DNA of 64,000 nucleotides from Paraburkholderia sabiae (GCF_030412785.1 NZ_CP125295.1:3906001-3970000), one strand, 5' to 3'. Counted from the stretch's first letter, positions 29,643 to 40,233 are shown. The notes: generated by a model not told the origin, from the sequence alone. Made by a program: numbers and translations.

Positions 29643-30986
29643 TTGATCCAGGTCGTCGCCCTCATTGGCGCGTTGTTGCTCGTTGCCCTCAACGGTTTCT
29701 TTGTCGCTGCCGAATTCGGTCTCGTGAAGCTGCGGCAGACACGCGTGCGAACGCTCGCGGAGAAGCATGGCTTGCGCGGCAAGCTGCTCGCAACAGTGCA
29801 TGGCCGGCTGGATGCCTATCTGTCCGCGTGCCAGCTGGGTATCACGCTCGCGTCGCTCGGGTTAGGCTGGATCGGCGAACCGGCGTTTGCCGAACTGCTG
29901 AACCCGGTGTTCCATGTGCTCGGCATCCAGAACGAGAACCTGATACACGGCATCTCGCTGTTCTTCGCGTTCACGTGTATTTCGTTTCTGCACATCGTGG
30001 TCGGCGAACTGGCGCCGAAGTCGCTGGCCATCCGCCAGGCCGAACAGATTTCGCTGTGGGTCGCGATGCCGCTCTACGGCTTCTACTGGGCGATGTATCC
30101 GGCCATCTGGGTGCTCAACACCAGCGCGAACGCCGTGCTGCGCATCGCCGGTCTCGCGTCCGATCACGGCGGCGACACGCATTACTCGACGGAAGAACTC
30201 AAGCTGATTCTGCGCGGCCGCCGCGCGAGCGTGACGAACGAACTCGACGCGCCGGAAGACGCCTACTCACAGGACGAATGGAACACGATCGCGCATTCGC
30301 TCGATTTCTCGCGCATGACCGTGTCCGACCTGATGCGGCCGGCACATGAACTCGTGAGCCTGCGCCGCGATCTGCCGTGGCGCGACAACATGCAGATCGT
30401 CGCGCGCCATCGTTTCAGCCGTTATCCGCTGCTCGAAGATGCGACGGGCGAACGTGTCGCGGGCACGATCCATCTGAAGGACTTGCTGCTCGCGCGCCAC
30501 GCGGGCAGCACGCTCGACGACCTGTCGCGCTACGTGCGTCCCGTGCAGTACGTGAAGCCGGAAATGCCCGCGCTCGAACTGTTCCGGCGCTTTCGCAAGG
30601 GCGCGCCGCATCTCGCGCTGGTCGGCAGGAAGAATGCGAAGCCGATCGGCTTTCTCACGCTCGACAACCTGCTCGGCGCGCTGGTCGGTCAGATTCACGA
30701 CGAATTCCGTCAAGGTGATGCCGACTGGACGCGCATGGACGACGGCACGCTGATGGGCAAGGGCAGTTTGCCCGTGGTGTCGCTGGAGCGCGCTCTCGGT
30801 ATCGATATCGACGAAGGCAGCGCGGAGTCGGTCGGCGGTCTCGTGATCAACGCGCTCGGCGATCTGCCCGAAGAAGGGCAGCGCGTGGAGTTCGACCGTT
30901 TCGACGTGGTCGTCAAGCGAATGAAGGGGCCGCGTATCGTGCTCGTGCGCGTCTATCCGAAGGTCTTTGACGACGAAGGCGGCTGA
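29643..30986 (+). CDS. CNNM/CorC (HlyC/CorC) family membrane protein
   Basis: A 447-residue protein with an N-terminal CNNM (DUF21) transmembrane domain of four helices (about residues 1-170, including ALNGFFVAAEFGLVKLRQTR and CQLGITLASLGLGWIGEP). A pair of CBS domains (about 205-330; DLMRPAHELVSLRRDLPW, HRFSRYPLLED) and a C-terminal CorC_HlyC domain (about 345-440) follow. Family members are linked to Mg2+/Co2+ export. The TTG at 29643 is chosen for GGAG at 9 bp; another TTG seven codons upstream has no such site. Confidence 0.9.
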   Translation: MIQVVALIGALLLVALNGFFVAAEFGLVKLRQTRVRTLAEKHGLRGKLLATVHGRLDAYLSACQLGITLASLGLGWIGEPAFAELLNPVFHVLGIQNENLIHGISLFFAFTCISFLHIVVGELAPKSLAIRQAEQISLWVAMPLYGFYWAMYPAIWVLNTSANAVLRIAGLASDHGGDTHYSTEELKLILRGRRASVTNELDAPEDAYSQDEWNTIAHSLDFSRMTVSDLMRPAHELVSLRRDLPWRDNMQIVARHRFSRYPLLEDATGERVAGTIHLKDLLLARHAGSTLDDLSRYVRPVQYVKPEMPALELFRRFRKGAPHLALVGRKNAKPIGFLTLDNLLGALVGQIHDEFRQGDADWTRMDDGTLMGKGSLPVVSLERALGIDIDEGSAESVGGLVINALGDLPEEGQRVEFDRFDVVVKRMKGPRIVLVRVYPKVFDDEGG

Positions 30987-31010
30987 TCTTCACACGCGGT
31001 CGTGAAGCGT

Positions 31011-33845
31011 TCACACGCGCGGCACACCATCCTCGACGAGCACGGCAACGGGCATCGTCGTCAGCGCTTCGCGCAAATAGAGCAGCCCCGTATCCTCGAC
31101 CTTCGGCGCGGCGGGGCTCAGCCAGTCGAACAGCGCGCGCCCGAACAGTTCTTCGGGCATCTGCACGGCCGTTTCGTCCCACGCGATGGGGTCGACCAGC
31201 GGCAAAGCGCTGTCCGCATCGAGCAGCGCCATCGAAAGACGCGTTGCGATCACGACAGCCCAGCAGTTGCCCTGACGCCGCGCGAACGCGATCACGCGTT
31301 CCGCATGCTTGCCTTGCACCGTAAGCGGCAGATAGCTGCCGTTGCTAAGCAATTCCGGAATCTGCATCCGAAGTGCGAGCATTCGCTGATTGATCGCGAG
31401 CTTCACGCGGCCGTCGCGCCAGTTGGCGAGATAGTCGGAAGGCCGCGCTTCCGCGAGCATCCGCTGACGCTGTGAAAAATCGACGGGACGCCGGTTGTCA
31501 GGATCGACGAGGCTGAAGTCCCATAGTTCGGTGCCCTGATAAAGATCGGGCACACCCGGCGACGCAAGACGCAACACCGTCTGCTGCAAGCTGTTCACCA
31601 CACCTGCCCGACCGATACGCGCAACGAAATCGCTCAGTTCGCGCAGAAATCCGTCGCGGCGCTGCGGCGCGAGTATGTCGAACAGAAACTCGCGGCAACC
31701 GTCTTCGAAGGCTTCGTCGGGCGCGAGCCAGGTGGTGCGCAGCTTCGCTTCGCGCAGCGCCTTCAGTTGCCATTGCGCGACGCGCTCGGCGAGTGCCTTG
31801 ATGCCCGCTTCGTCGTCGGATGAAAGACCGGGCGGCCAGCAGCCCACCAGCGTCTGATACAGCATCGCCTCCGCCGCCGGGCCGGGCGCCCAGTCATCGG
31901 CATTGCCGTTCAAAGCACGGCGATGCGGCGTGTTCAACGTCGTCCATGCGCGCAGCGTCGCGACCCACTCATCGGCGATTTCGCTCAGCACGGCAAGCCG
32001 CGCGCGCGTGTCTTCGCCGCGCTTGTGATCGTGCGTCGCCGTCGCGAGCATCGCGTGTGGAAAGCGCCGCGCGCGTTCCTGATTGCCCGCATGAAACGCC
32101 TCGACCGACAGCGCGAACTCGCCCGGATCTGCGCCCACTTCGCAGCGCGACAGCAGACGTCCATAGCGATAGCACGCGGTATCTTCGATCGCCTTCGCGG
32201 CGACGGGCGCCGTCAGCTGCGAGAACAGCGTCTGCACCGTGCGTCGCGCCGACGCCGTGTGATTGAACGGATTAGCATTGCCGTTTGCCTGCGCTGAATA
32301 TGCCGCGCCGCGTCCGTTGCCGTTCTCGTCCACGCCGCTGCCGAGCCACGCATCGACGCGCGCGAGCACGCCATGATCGGCACGCGACAGCGTCTGTCTC
32401 GCGGCATCGAGCGCGACGTCGAAATACACGTTGTCGGCGGCGCTGCGCAGGCCATTTTGCGGATAGATGCGATAGACGGGAAAGTGCGCGGCCAGTTCAT
32501 TGGTCACGCGGCGAATGGCCGTGTAAGTGAAATCGCGCGTGGTGATGCTGTCGCGCGCCAGCCGATGCAGTGCGCGCGACACGCGGTCGAGTTCCGCGGG
32601 CAGATTCTCGGCGAGAATCTTGCGCCGCGCGGGCAGCGCTTCGTCGGCGAAATTCGCGGGGCGGCCGCTCAGTTCCGCCCACGCGTCGGCGAGCGGCGCG
32701 GCGCCCGCGGGATCGTGCAGCAGCGCGCCCGCATCGTTCATGAAGTCGTAGCCCGTCGTGCCGTCCACGGGCCAGTCGTCGCGCAGCGCTTCGCCGCGCG
32801 CGAGAATCTTTTCGACGACGATATACGGCGTCGTGCCTTCGCGCAGTTCCGAGAGCCGCTGACGCAGCCGCTGCGCGTATTCGCGCGGCTCGGCCAGCCC
32901 GTCGATGTGATCGATGCGCAAACCGTCGATCACGCCTTCTGCATAGAGCCGGAAGATCAGCGCGTGCACGGCGTCGAACACCTCGGCGCGCTCGACGCGC
33001 ACCGCCGCGAGCGTGCTGATATCGAAGAAGCGCCGCCAGTTCACTTCGTCCGATGCCGTGCGCCACCACGCGAGCCTGAAATGCTGCCGCTCGATCAGCC
33101 GATGCAGACGGTCGCGCGTGACAGGATCGTCCGGCGAATACGCTTCGAGCACGAACTCGAGCGCCGACGCGCCGTTCTGCCGCACGAACTCGCGCAACGC
33201 TTCGCGGCCTTCGGCGGCGCGCGGGTGGTCGGCGGGCTGGGTCGTGACGGGCGCGAAACGGTCGGCGAGCGCGCTCAGATCGGCGCGATCCGCCGATTGC
33301 AGGATAGCCGCGTAATCGATCGGGCACACGGGGCACTCGTGCTCGGCATACACGATGTTGAAGCGTCCGTTGTCGGCATCGAAACGCAGCGCGATGCGGC
33401 CCGCGAACAGTTCGTCGCCATACGACGCGCCGAGCACGGGCATCAGCACCTTGCCGCGCAACGCCGGGTCGGGCGAGTGCCAATCGACATCGAAGTAGCG
33501 CGCAAACGCGCTATGGCGGCCCCATTCGAGTATGTCCTGCCACCACGCGTTGTGTTTGCTCATGCCCATGTGGTTCGGCACGACGTCGACGATCAGGCCC
33601 ATGCCGAGTTCGTGCAGCTTGTCGGCGAGGCGTCGCAGGCCGTGTTCGCCGCCGCATTCGGCGCTCACCTGGCCGTAATCGACCGTGTCGTAGCCGTGCA
33701 TCGAGCCCGGCGTGGCTGTCGTGATCGGCGAAGCGTACAGATGGCTCACGCCGAGCGCGGCGAAATAGTCGACGTGCGCGAGCGCATCGTCGAATGTGAA
33801 GTCGCGATGAAACTGGAGTCGGAGCGTGGCGCGCGGAACAGTCAT
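31011..33845 (-). CDS. treY: Maltooligosyl trehalose synthase
   Basis: A 944-residue GH13 enzyme that converts the reducing-end alpha-1,4 bond of maltodextrin to alpha,alpha-1,1. Conserved regions are GMGLIVDVVPNHMGMSKHN (region I), GVIDGLRIDHIDGLAEP (nucleophile Asp), YIVVEKILARGE (acid Glu) and ATATHDHKRGEDTRARL. The N-terminal PRATLRLQFHRDFTFDDAL is the usual TreY start. The ATG overlaps the malQ stop by four bases, indicating translational coupling. It is the last gene of the leftward glucan cluster. Confidence 0.95.
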   Translation of the reverse strand: MTVPRATLRLQFHRDFTFDDALAHVDYFAALGVSHLYASPITTATPGSMHGYDTVDYGQVSAECGGEHGLRRLADKLHELGMGLIVDVVPNHMGMSKHNAWWQDILEWGRHSAFARYFDVDWHSPDPALRGKVLMPVLGASYGDELFAGRIALRFDADNGRFNIVYAEHECPVCPIDYAAILQSADRADLSALADRFAPVTTQPADHPRAAEGREALREFVRQNGASALEFVLEAYSPDDPVTRDRLHRLIERQHFRLAWWRTASDEVNWRRFFDISTLAAVRVERAEVFDAVHALIFRLYAEGVIDGLRIDHIDGLAEPREYAQRLRQRLSELREGTTPYIVVEKILARGEALRDDWPVDGTTGYDFMNDAGALLHDPAGAAPLADAWAELSGRPANFADEALPARRKILAENLPAELDRVSRALHRLARDSITTRDFTYTAIRRVTNELAAHFPVYRIYPQNGLRSAADNVYFDVALDAARQTLSRADHGVLARVDAWLGSGVDENGNGRGAAYSAQANGNANPFNHTASARRTVQTLFSQLTAPVAAKAIEDTACYRYGRLLSRCEVGADPGEFALSVEAFHAGNQERARRFPHAMLATATHDHKRGEDTRARLAVLSEIADEWVATLRAWTTLNTPHRRALNGNADDWAPGPAAEAMLYQTLVGCWPPGLSSDDEAGIKALAERVAQWQLKALREAKLRTTWLAPDEAFEDGCREFLFDILAPQRRDGFLRELSDFVARIGRAGVVNSLQQTVLRLASPGVPDLYQGTELWDFSLVDPDNRRPVDFSQRQRMLAEARPSDYLANWRDGRVKLAINQRMLALRMQIPELLSNGSYLPLTVQGKHAERVIAFARRQGNCWAVVIATRLSMALLDADSALPLVDPIAWDETAVQMPEELFGRALFDWLSPAAPKVEDTGLLYLREALTTMPVAVLVEDGVPRV

Positions 33846-36022
33846 GGCGTATCGGACAACGAAGAAGCAGAGGTTGAGTCGGTGCGTGCCCGCTCGATCG
33901 CGAGCAGACGGTCGCAAAACGTTTCGTCGGCGAACAGCGCGTCGACGGGCTGGACCACTCGACGGCGCCAGTTCGGATGTTCGTCGATCGAGCCGGGCAG
34001 ATTCGGCTGATCGGCGAGACCGAGCAGGTCTTCGAGCGGATACGTGACGAGCGGCGATGGCGTTGCGGCGACGAATGCGAGCGCTTCGTCGACGGGCGCT
34101 TCATCGGGCGGCGGCGGGTCGACGTCGGACGCGGCGATGCCCGCCTTCTGGAACGCCTGCCACAACGCGGCGCGGTCGTTGTCGCGTTCGGCCTGCGCGA
34201 GCGCGACGGGGTCGCGTCCATCGGCGCGCGCAGCCGTTTGCCCGACGCGATGGCGCCACACGATGTCTTCGCCGCGCCACCAGCCGGTGACGGTCGGCAG
34301 ATCGTGCGTGGTCGTCGTCGCGACGGCGCCGCGGTCCCATTCGGCCGGCGCCATGAAGGCCTTGCCGTCCTTCGTGCGTTCGAACCACAGCACGCGGATG
34401 CCCGCGAGTCCATGTTCGCTGAGTCGCTCGCGGAAACCCGGCGGCACGGTGCCGAGGTCTTCGCCGATCACGATCGCGCGATGCCGCCACGATTCGAGCG
34501 CGATCAGGCGCAGCATGTCTTCGAGCGGATAGCGCAGATACGCGCCGTTCTTCGCGGGCTCGCCTTCGGGCACGAGCCACAGACGCCGCAGCCCTAGAAT
34601 GTGGTCGATGCGGATGCCGCCTGCGCTGGCGAATGCGGCGCGCAGCATGTCGATGAACGCCGAGAAGCCCTGCGTGCGCATCGCGCGCGGCGAGAAGGTG
34701 GTGAGTCCCCACGCCTGACCCGCCTGATTGAACAGATCGGGCGGCGCGCCGACGGACACGCCATGCAGCATGTCGTCGCGGTACGACCACGCATGCGAGC
34801 CTGCGCTATCGCAACCGACGGCGAGATCCGCGATCAGTCCGACCGCCATGCCCGCATCGCGCGCCGCATGTTGCGCGTGCGACAGTCCCTTCGACGCGAG
34901 CCATTGCAGGAACAGATGAAATTCGACTTCATGCCGATGCTCGTTCGCGAACGCTTCGACTTCGGGGCTGCGCGGGTCTTGCAGCGCGTCGGGCCACTTG
35001 CGCCAGTAGCCTTCGCCGTCGTGCTGCAACTGGAACGCATGCAGCGCTTCGAAGCGCGCGTGGTCTTCGAGCGCGCGGCCGCCGCGCTCGCAGAAGCCGT
35101 GAAATTCCAGCGCGCGCGGCGAGTCCTGTGCGCGGTCGTTCGCGCAGAAGCGCTCGAACAGCACGCGCAGTGTCTTTAGCTTGAGCGGCGTCGCCGTCTT
35201 CCAGTCGATCAGCGGTTCCGCTTCGAGCTTCGTCCAGGTGTCGAGACCACCCGCCGCATCGAGCGCGGCCTGTGCGGCTTGCGCGCCGAACACGGCGGCG
35301 GGATCGATATGCGTGACGTTCAGCCACAAACGCGACGATGGCGAATATGGACTGAACGATCCCGGCAACGCGCTGAACATCGCGTGCGTCGGGCTGATCG
35401 CGAGTGCATTCGCGCCGCGTTTCGCGCTTTCGATCGCAAGCGTGGTCAGCGCCGTGTAATCGCCGATACCGCCGTCGCCCACGCGCCGCAACCCGTAGAT
35501 TTGCGCGGCGATGCCCCACATCGGCGGCGTCTTTTTGTCGTCGCCGTGCAGCGCGCGCCACGCGTCGGCGACCGTGTAGCAGCGCGCGGGCGCGACGGCG
35601 AGCGTCATCCGGTGATCGTTGAGCACGAGCGTGTGGTAGCCGGGCTCGTCGATCGGCGAGAGCAGGGCCGCTTCGCCCTTGGGCGCGGTGAAGCGTCCGT
35701 CGATCAGCGAGCCGCTCTCCAGTTCGATCCGGTAGTGGCTGCCCGATTTGATCGCGGCAGCGGGCAGTGCGATGCCGCGCCCGCATTCGACCGTCATCAA
35801 CGGTGGCAGCTTGCGGCCGGACAGTTCGGCTTCGAGCGCCGCGGCGCTCTGGCGGATCTGCGTGGCGTTGCCGCACGGCAGGCCCATGCGTTCGAGCAGC
35901 GCGGCGAGCGTGCTGTCGGGCACGCGCTTTTTGTTGTGATGCGCGTCTTCCCATTCGACTTCGAAGCCTGCGCGCGCGGCGAGCGTGTCGATGGAAATGC
36001 CGGGGCGTCGGGTCGTGGCCAC
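33842..36022 (-). CDS. malQ: 4-alpha-glucanotransferase (amylomaltase)
   Basis: A 726-residue GH77 enzyme that transfers glucan segments between maltodextrins. An N-terminal extension (about residues 1-130) precedes the barrel, which shows GIAAQIYGLRRVGDGGIGDY, VGLIADLAVGCDSAGSHAW, GIRIDHILGLRRLWLVPEG (nucleophile Asp), AIVIGEDLGTVPPG (acid Glu) and TTTHDLPTVTGWWRGED. I chose the GTG at 36022, with AGGAG at 8 bp just inside the treZ stop region; longer in-frame starts would overlap treZ. Placed between treZ and treY, it likely tunes maltodextrin length. Confidence 0.92.
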   Translation of the reverse strand: MATTRRPGISIDTLAARAGFEVEWEDAHHNKKRVPDSTLAALLERMGLPCGNATQIRQSAAALEAELSGRKLPPLMTVECGRGIALPAAAIKSGSHYRIELESGSLIDGRFTAPKGEAALLSPIDEPGYHTLVLNDHRMTLAVAPARCYTVADAWRALHGDDKKTPPMWGIAAQIYGLRRVGDGGIGDYTALTTLAIESAKRGANALAISPTHAMFSALPGSFSPYSPSSRLWLNVTHIDPAAVFGAQAAQAALDAAGGLDTWTKLEAEPLIDWKTATPLKLKTLRVLFERFCANDRAQDSPRALEFHGFCERGGRALEDHARFEALHAFQLQHDGEGYWRKWPDALQDPRSPEVEAFANEHRHEVEFHLFLQWLASKGLSHAQHAARDAGMAVGLIADLAVGCDSAGSHAWSYRDDMLHGVSVGAPPDLFNQAGQAWGLTTFSPRAMRTQGFSAFIDMLRAAFASAGGIRIDHILGLRRLWLVPEGEPAKNGAYLRYPLEDMLRLIALESWRHRAIVIGEDLGTVPPGFRERLSEHGLAGIRVLWFERTKDGKAFMAPAEWDRGAVATTTTHDLPTVTGWWRGEDIVWRHRVGQTAARADGRDPVALAQAERDNDRAALWQAFQKAGIAASDVDPPPPDEAPVDEALAFVAATPSPLVTYPLEDLLGLADQPNLPGSIDEHPNWRRRVVQPVDALFADETFCDRLLAIERARTDSTSASSLSDTP

Positions 36023-36027
36023 GCGTG

Positions 36028-37947
36028 TTACTCCTCTTGAACGTGCTTGCGCGCGTCGTGACCGATCGCGTATTCGCTGACGTCGCCCGTCAGCCACGCG
36101 ACGAATGCATTCGACGGCAACTCGCCCGTGTCGATGCGATCGCGCACGCGTGGCGGCGTTTCGAAAATCAGCTTGCCTGCCGGACGTTCGTCGAGCCGCA
36201 CAGCGTCTTTGCCGAGATTCAGCGCAATCGACAGCGTTTCGCCGTCGGCGAGCGTCCAGCGCGCGACGAGCGCGTTCGCGTCCTGCGCGCCGGACGTTTT
36301 AAGTACGGTTGCGCCGAGCGGCTTTGCCTGCTTGAGACGCGGCGCAATCAGCTTGGCGCGCACGGCGAGCGCGGACTTGTAGAAGTGCATCCAGTCGAGT
36401 GCGTCTTCGTCGAGCGAATCCCCGTGACGTTCGGGCGGCGACGACATGACGAGCGTCTGTGGATCGTTCGGATCGGGAATCTGCGCGCGGCGCTTTTCGT
36501 CGGCGAATGCGGAAAAGCGCGCGAACTCCTTGCGGCGCCCTTCACGCACGGCATTCGCGAGATCGCCGGTGTAGTCGGTGAAGAACAGGAACGGCTGCTT
36601 CGAGCCGTACTCTTCGTCCATGAACAGCAGCGGTATCTGCGGCGACAGCAGCAACAGGCCTGTCGCGGCGCGCAGCGCGTCGTCGGAACAGAGCGTACGC
36701 AGACGCTCGCCCATCGCGCGATTGCCGATCTGGTCGTGGTTCTGCAGGAACGCGACGAACGATGCCGGCGACAGATGGCCGCTAGGCTGTCCGCGCGGCT
36801 TGCCGTCGTGGATCGGCGAGGGATCGCCCTGATAGCCGAAGCCGCTGCCGAGTATCTTCGCGAGCTTCTGGATCGGCTGATCGGTGTAGGCGGCGTAATA
36901 GCCTTCGTGTTCGCCCGTCAGCAGCACGTGCAGCGTGTTGTGCGCGTCGTCGTTCCATTGCGCGGTGAAATGCGTGTCGAGCAGGTTCGCCGTGTTGCGC
37001 TCGTTTTCCAGCACGAGATGCACATGGCGACCATGTTGCACATGAGCGTGCACGTGATCGGAGAAACTGCGCAGCCACGTGTCGTTGTCGATTGCATGCA
37101 CGGCATCCATACGCAATCCGTCGAAGCGGAATTCGTTGAGCCAGTACAGCGCGTTGTCGCAGAAGAACTCACTGACTTCGCTACGCTCGAAATCGATCGC
37201 GGGGCCCCACGGCGTGTGCGTGCCTTCGCGGAAAAACGGCTTCGCATACTGCTGCAGATAGTTGCCGTCCGGGCCGAAGTGGTTATAGACGACATCGAGA
37301 AACACGGCGAGCCCGTGACCATGCGCGGCGTCGATCAGGGCCTTCAGTTCGTCGGGGCGTCCGTACGAGGAATCGGGCGCGTACGGCAGCACGCCGTCGT
37401 AGCCCCAGTTGCGGGTGCCGGAAAAATCGTTGAGCGGCATCAGTTCGATTGCCGTGACGCCGAGCGCGGCGATGGCGGGCAGGCGCTTCATCACGCCCGC
37501 ATAGCCGCCGAGCGCGCCGACATGCAGCTCGTACAGCACCGTTTCTTCCCACGGCCGGCCGCACCAGTGCGTGTGCGCCCACATGTACGCGCGCGGATCG
37601 ATCACCTCGCTCGGACCGTGCACGTCCTGCGGCTGAAAGCGCGATGCAGGGTCGGGAATCAGCAGCGCGCCATCGAGCTTGTAGCGATACAGCGTGCCCG
37701 CACCGCAGTCGATTTCCGCCTCGAACCAGCCGTTGCCCGTCGGGCTCATGTCGTGCGTGCCGGCGGCCTGCTGGCCCTGGCCATTTTCAATCGCGACCTG
37801 CACCTTTTCGCACGAAGGCGCCCACAGCCGGAAGCGCGTGCGCGGCTTCGCGCTCGCCGCGCCGAGCAGCTGCGCGCCGAACGGCAGGCAGTGCGCGTAA
37901 TGATGCGCGTGAGGGTCGATCGGACGTTCATGCATGATTGTCACCAT
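36028..37947 (-). CDS. treZ: Malto-oligosyltrehalose trehalohydrolase
   Basis: A 639-residue GH13 enzyme that releases trehalose from TreY product. An N-terminal CBM48-like domain (about residues 20-120, FRLWAPSCEKVQVAI) precedes the catalytic barrel with AVFLDVVYNHFGPDGNYL, FRFDGLRMDAVHAID (nucleophile), HLVLENERNTANLL (acid) and FLQNHDQIGNRAMGERL. A second in-frame ATG four codons downstream could also start the protein; neither has a strong ribosome-binding site. It starts 72 bp after glgX and ends 5 bp before the malQ start. Confidence 0.95.
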   Translation of the reverse strand: MVTIMHERPIDPHAHHYAHCLPFGAQLLGAASAKPRTRFRLWAPSCEKVQVAIENGQGQQAAGTHDMSPTGNGWFEAEIDCGAGTLYRYKLDGALLIPDPASRFQPQDVHGPSEVIDPRAYMWAHTHWCGRPWEETVLYELHVGALGGYAGVMKRLPAIAALGVTAIELMPLNDFSGTRNWGYDGVLPYAPDSSYGRPDELKALIDAAHGHGLAVFLDVVYNHFGPDGNYLQQYAKPFFREGTHTPWGPAIDFERSEVSEFFCDNALYWLNEFRFDGLRMDAVHAIDNDTWLRSFSDHVHAHVQHGRHVHLVLENERNTANLLDTHFTAQWNDDAHNTLHVLLTGEHEGYYAAYTDQPIQKLAKILGSGFGYQGDPSPIHDGKPRGQPSGHLSPASFVAFLQNHDQIGNRAMGERLRTLCSDDALRAATGLLLLSPQIPLLFMDEEYGSKQPFLFFTDYTGDLANAVREGRRKEFARFSAFADEKRRAQIPDPNDPQTLVMSSPPERHGDSLDEDALDWMHFYKSALAVRAKLIAPRLKQAKPLGATVLKTSGAQDANALVARWTLADGETLSIALNLGKDAVRLDERPAGKLIFETPPRVRDRIDTGELPSNAFVAWLTGDVSEYAIGHDARKHVQEE

Positions 37948-38019
37948 TCGTCGCCATGCTGACTGGCGGATTCATTTGTGCTTTCAGCATCGGCATTCCA
38001 TTGATAGTCGGACGCGCGC

Positions 38020-40233
38020 CTAGCCGGACTGTTCCGTGTCCGGCATCGACGTGCCCGGGTCCGGCGGCAGCGCGGTCAACAGCCGTGGCCCATATTGCGC
38101 ACCCGCGCGCCAGCTCGCCTGCCAGTCCGCGTCGCCCGTGGGCTGCGCCGCGAGCACGACCATGCTGTGCGCGGCGACTTCCAGATCGGGCGTCGCGAGC
38201 GGCGCGGGCGGCGCCTCCGGGTCCGCCGTATCCAGCAGCACATGCCATTCCAGGTGCGGCGGAGGCGGCGTGAAACGCAACGCCGTCGCGGATGCATTCA
38301 ACATCATCAACAATACTTCCGTTTCTCCGTTCAGGCCTGCGCCTGCGCGCCGCAGCGTGAAGGCGCGGCCTTCGGGATCCTGCCAGGCTTCGATGGTCAG
38401 CGCTTCGCCGTGCTCGTCGAACCAGCCGACATCGTAGAGGCCCGGCAGCACTTCGCGATCGCCGAACAGGAAGCGGTTTTCGCGCAGCAGCGGATGCTGT
38501 TTTCGCAACGCGATGATGCGCGCGAAGAACATAGTCATTTTGCGCCCGTGTGGGAGCGCGGCACGTTCCCAATCTATCCAGGAAATTTCGTTATCCTGGC
38601 AATACGCGTTGTTGTTGCCGCGCTGGGTGCGGCCCATTTCGTCACCGGCGAGCATCATCGGCGTGCCGAGCGCGATGAACAGCGTCGCGGCCAGCGAACG
38701 TGACACGCGCTCGCGCGTTTCGGCGATGGCGGGTTCGTCGGTCGGACCTTCGACGCCCCAGTTCGAGCCGTAGTTCTCGTTGTGACCGTCGTTGTTGTTT
38801 TCGTTGTTGATCTCGTTGTGCTTCTGCGAATACGAGACGAGATCGGACAGCGTGAAGCCGTCGTGCGATGTGACGAAATTGACCGACGCCGTCGGCTTGC
38901 GAAAACGCCGGTTGAAGAGATCGGCGGAACCCGTCAGCCGCGCGGCAAGATCGGGGCGCATGCCTGCGTCGCCGCGCCAGAAGCGCCGCACCGAATCGCG
39001 GAAACGGTCGTTCCATTCGCCGATGCCGGGCGGATGATTGCCGAGCTGATAGCCGCCGGGACCGATGTCCCATGGCTCGGAGATCAGCTTGCGCTGCGAC
39101 AGGACGGGGTCTTGCCGGAGCGCGTCGAAGAAACCCGAACCGGGATCGAAGCCGGAATGCTCGCGACCGAGCGTGACGCCGAGATCGAAACGGAAGCCGT
39201 CGATATTGAAAGCCGTCGACCAGTAGCGCAGCGAATCCATCACCATTTGCAGCACACGGGGATGCGGCAGATTGAGCGTGTTGCCGCAGCCCGTGTCGTT
39301 GATGTGATGGCGCTCGTCGCCTGGAATCAGGCGGTAATAGCTGGCATTGTCGAGTCCACGCCACGACACGGTGGGGCCCATTTCATTGCCTTCGCATGTG
39401 TGGTTGTAGACGACGTCGAGTATCACCTCGATTCCTGCCGCGTGCAGTTGACGGACGGCGATGCGCATTTCATCGAGCCGGTGCGCGGACAGATACGACG
39501 GCTCGGGCGCGAAGAACGCGGCCGTGTTGTAGCCCCAGTAGTTGCGCAGCCCGCGCTCGACGAGAAAGCGGTCGTTGAGGAACGCGTGCACGGGCAGCAG
39601 TTCGACGGCCGTGACGCCCAGCTTCAGCAGATGCTCGATGAATTCCGGCGACGCGAGTGCGGCGAACGTGCCGCGTTCGGGGGCACGCAGATCTTTGCGC
39701 AACATCGATGCACCGCGCACGTGGGTTTCGTAGATGACGGTTTCGCTCCACGGCACGTTGGGGCGTGTGTCGTGCGACCAGTCGAAGGCTTCGTCGACGA
39801 CGACGCATTTCGGCATGGCGGGCGCCGAGTCGCGGCGATCGATCGACAGGTCCATTCTGTTCGAGTGCACGCGATAGCTGAACAGTGCGTCCGACCATCG
39901 GAACTGGCCGGTGAGTTTTCTTGCGTACGGGTCGAGCAGCAGCTTGTGCGGGTTGAATCTGTGCCCGTGCTGGGGCTGGTAGGGGCCGTGGGCTCTGAAG
40001 GCGTAGACCGTGCCTGGATGTGCATGCGGCAGGTAGCCGTGCCAGACCTCGTCGGTGCATTCCGGAAGCGCGTAACGTTTCAGTTCTTTTCTGCCTGTCG
40101 GCTCGAAGAGGCACAACTCGATACGTTGCGCGTTTGCCGAGAAGACGGCGAAGTTCACGCCTAAGCCATCCCAGCTTGAGCCCAATGGGTACGGGTTGCC
40201 TGGCAGCAGGCGGTCAGGGAGTACGTGTGGCAT
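38020..40233 (-). CDS. glgX: Glycogen debranching enzyme
   Basis: A 737-residue GH13 isoamylase-type enzyme hydrolysing alpha-1,6 branches. The N-terminal CBM48 region reads GNPYPLGSSWDGLGVNFAVFS. Catalytic regions are EVILDVVYNHTCEGNEMG, NIDGFRFDLGVTLGRE (nucleophile), KLISEPWDIGPGGY (acid) and FVTSHDGFTLSDLVSY. The ATG at 40233, with GAAGG upstream, is used; a longer frame to 40320 runs only into low-complexity spacer. Its first hundred codons contain 18 A-ending and 7 T-ending codons by my count, including three rare AGA. This is the opposite bias to genes that point towards the palindromes. Confidence 0.95.
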   Translation of the reverse strand: MPHVLPDRLLPGNPYPLGSSWDGLGVNFAVFSANAQRIELCLFEPTGRKELKRYALPECTDEVWHGYLPHAHPGTVYAFRAHGPYQPQHGHRFNPHKLLLDPYARKLTGQFRWSDALFSYRVHSNRMDLSIDRRDSAPAMPKCVVVDEAFDWSHDTRPNVPWSETVIYETHVRGASMLRKDLRAPERGTFAALASPEFIEHLLKLGVTAVELLPVHAFLNDRFLVERGLRNYWGYNTAAFFAPEPSYLSAHRLDEMRIAVRQLHAAGIEVILDVVYNHTCEGNEMGPTVSWRGLDNASYYRLIPGDERHHINDTGCGNTLNLPHPRVLQMVMDSLRYWSTAFNIDGFRFDLGVTLGREHSGFDPGSGFFDALRQDPVLSQRKLISEPWDIGPGGYQLGNHPPGIGEWNDRFRDSVRRFWRGDAGMRPDLAARLTGSADLFNRRFRKPTASVNFVTSHDGFTLSDLVSYSQKHNEINNENNNDGHNENYGSNWGVEGPTDEPAIAETRERVSRSLAATLFIALGTPMMLAGDEMGRTQRGNNNAYCQDNEISWIDWERAALPHGRKMTMFFARIIALRKQHPLLRENRFLFGDREVLPGLYDVGWFDEHGEALTIEAWQDPEGRAFTLRRAGAGLNGETEVLLMMLNASATALRFTPPPPHLEWHVLLDTADPEAPPAPLATPDLEVAAHSMVVLAAQPTGDADWQASWRAGAQYGPRLLTALPPDPGTSMPDTEQSG

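Noticed and set aside
30988..31007. CTTCAC-N8-GTGAAG between the CNNM gene and treY as a bidirectional terminator
   Set aside because: The stem is only 6 bp and there is no T-run on either side.
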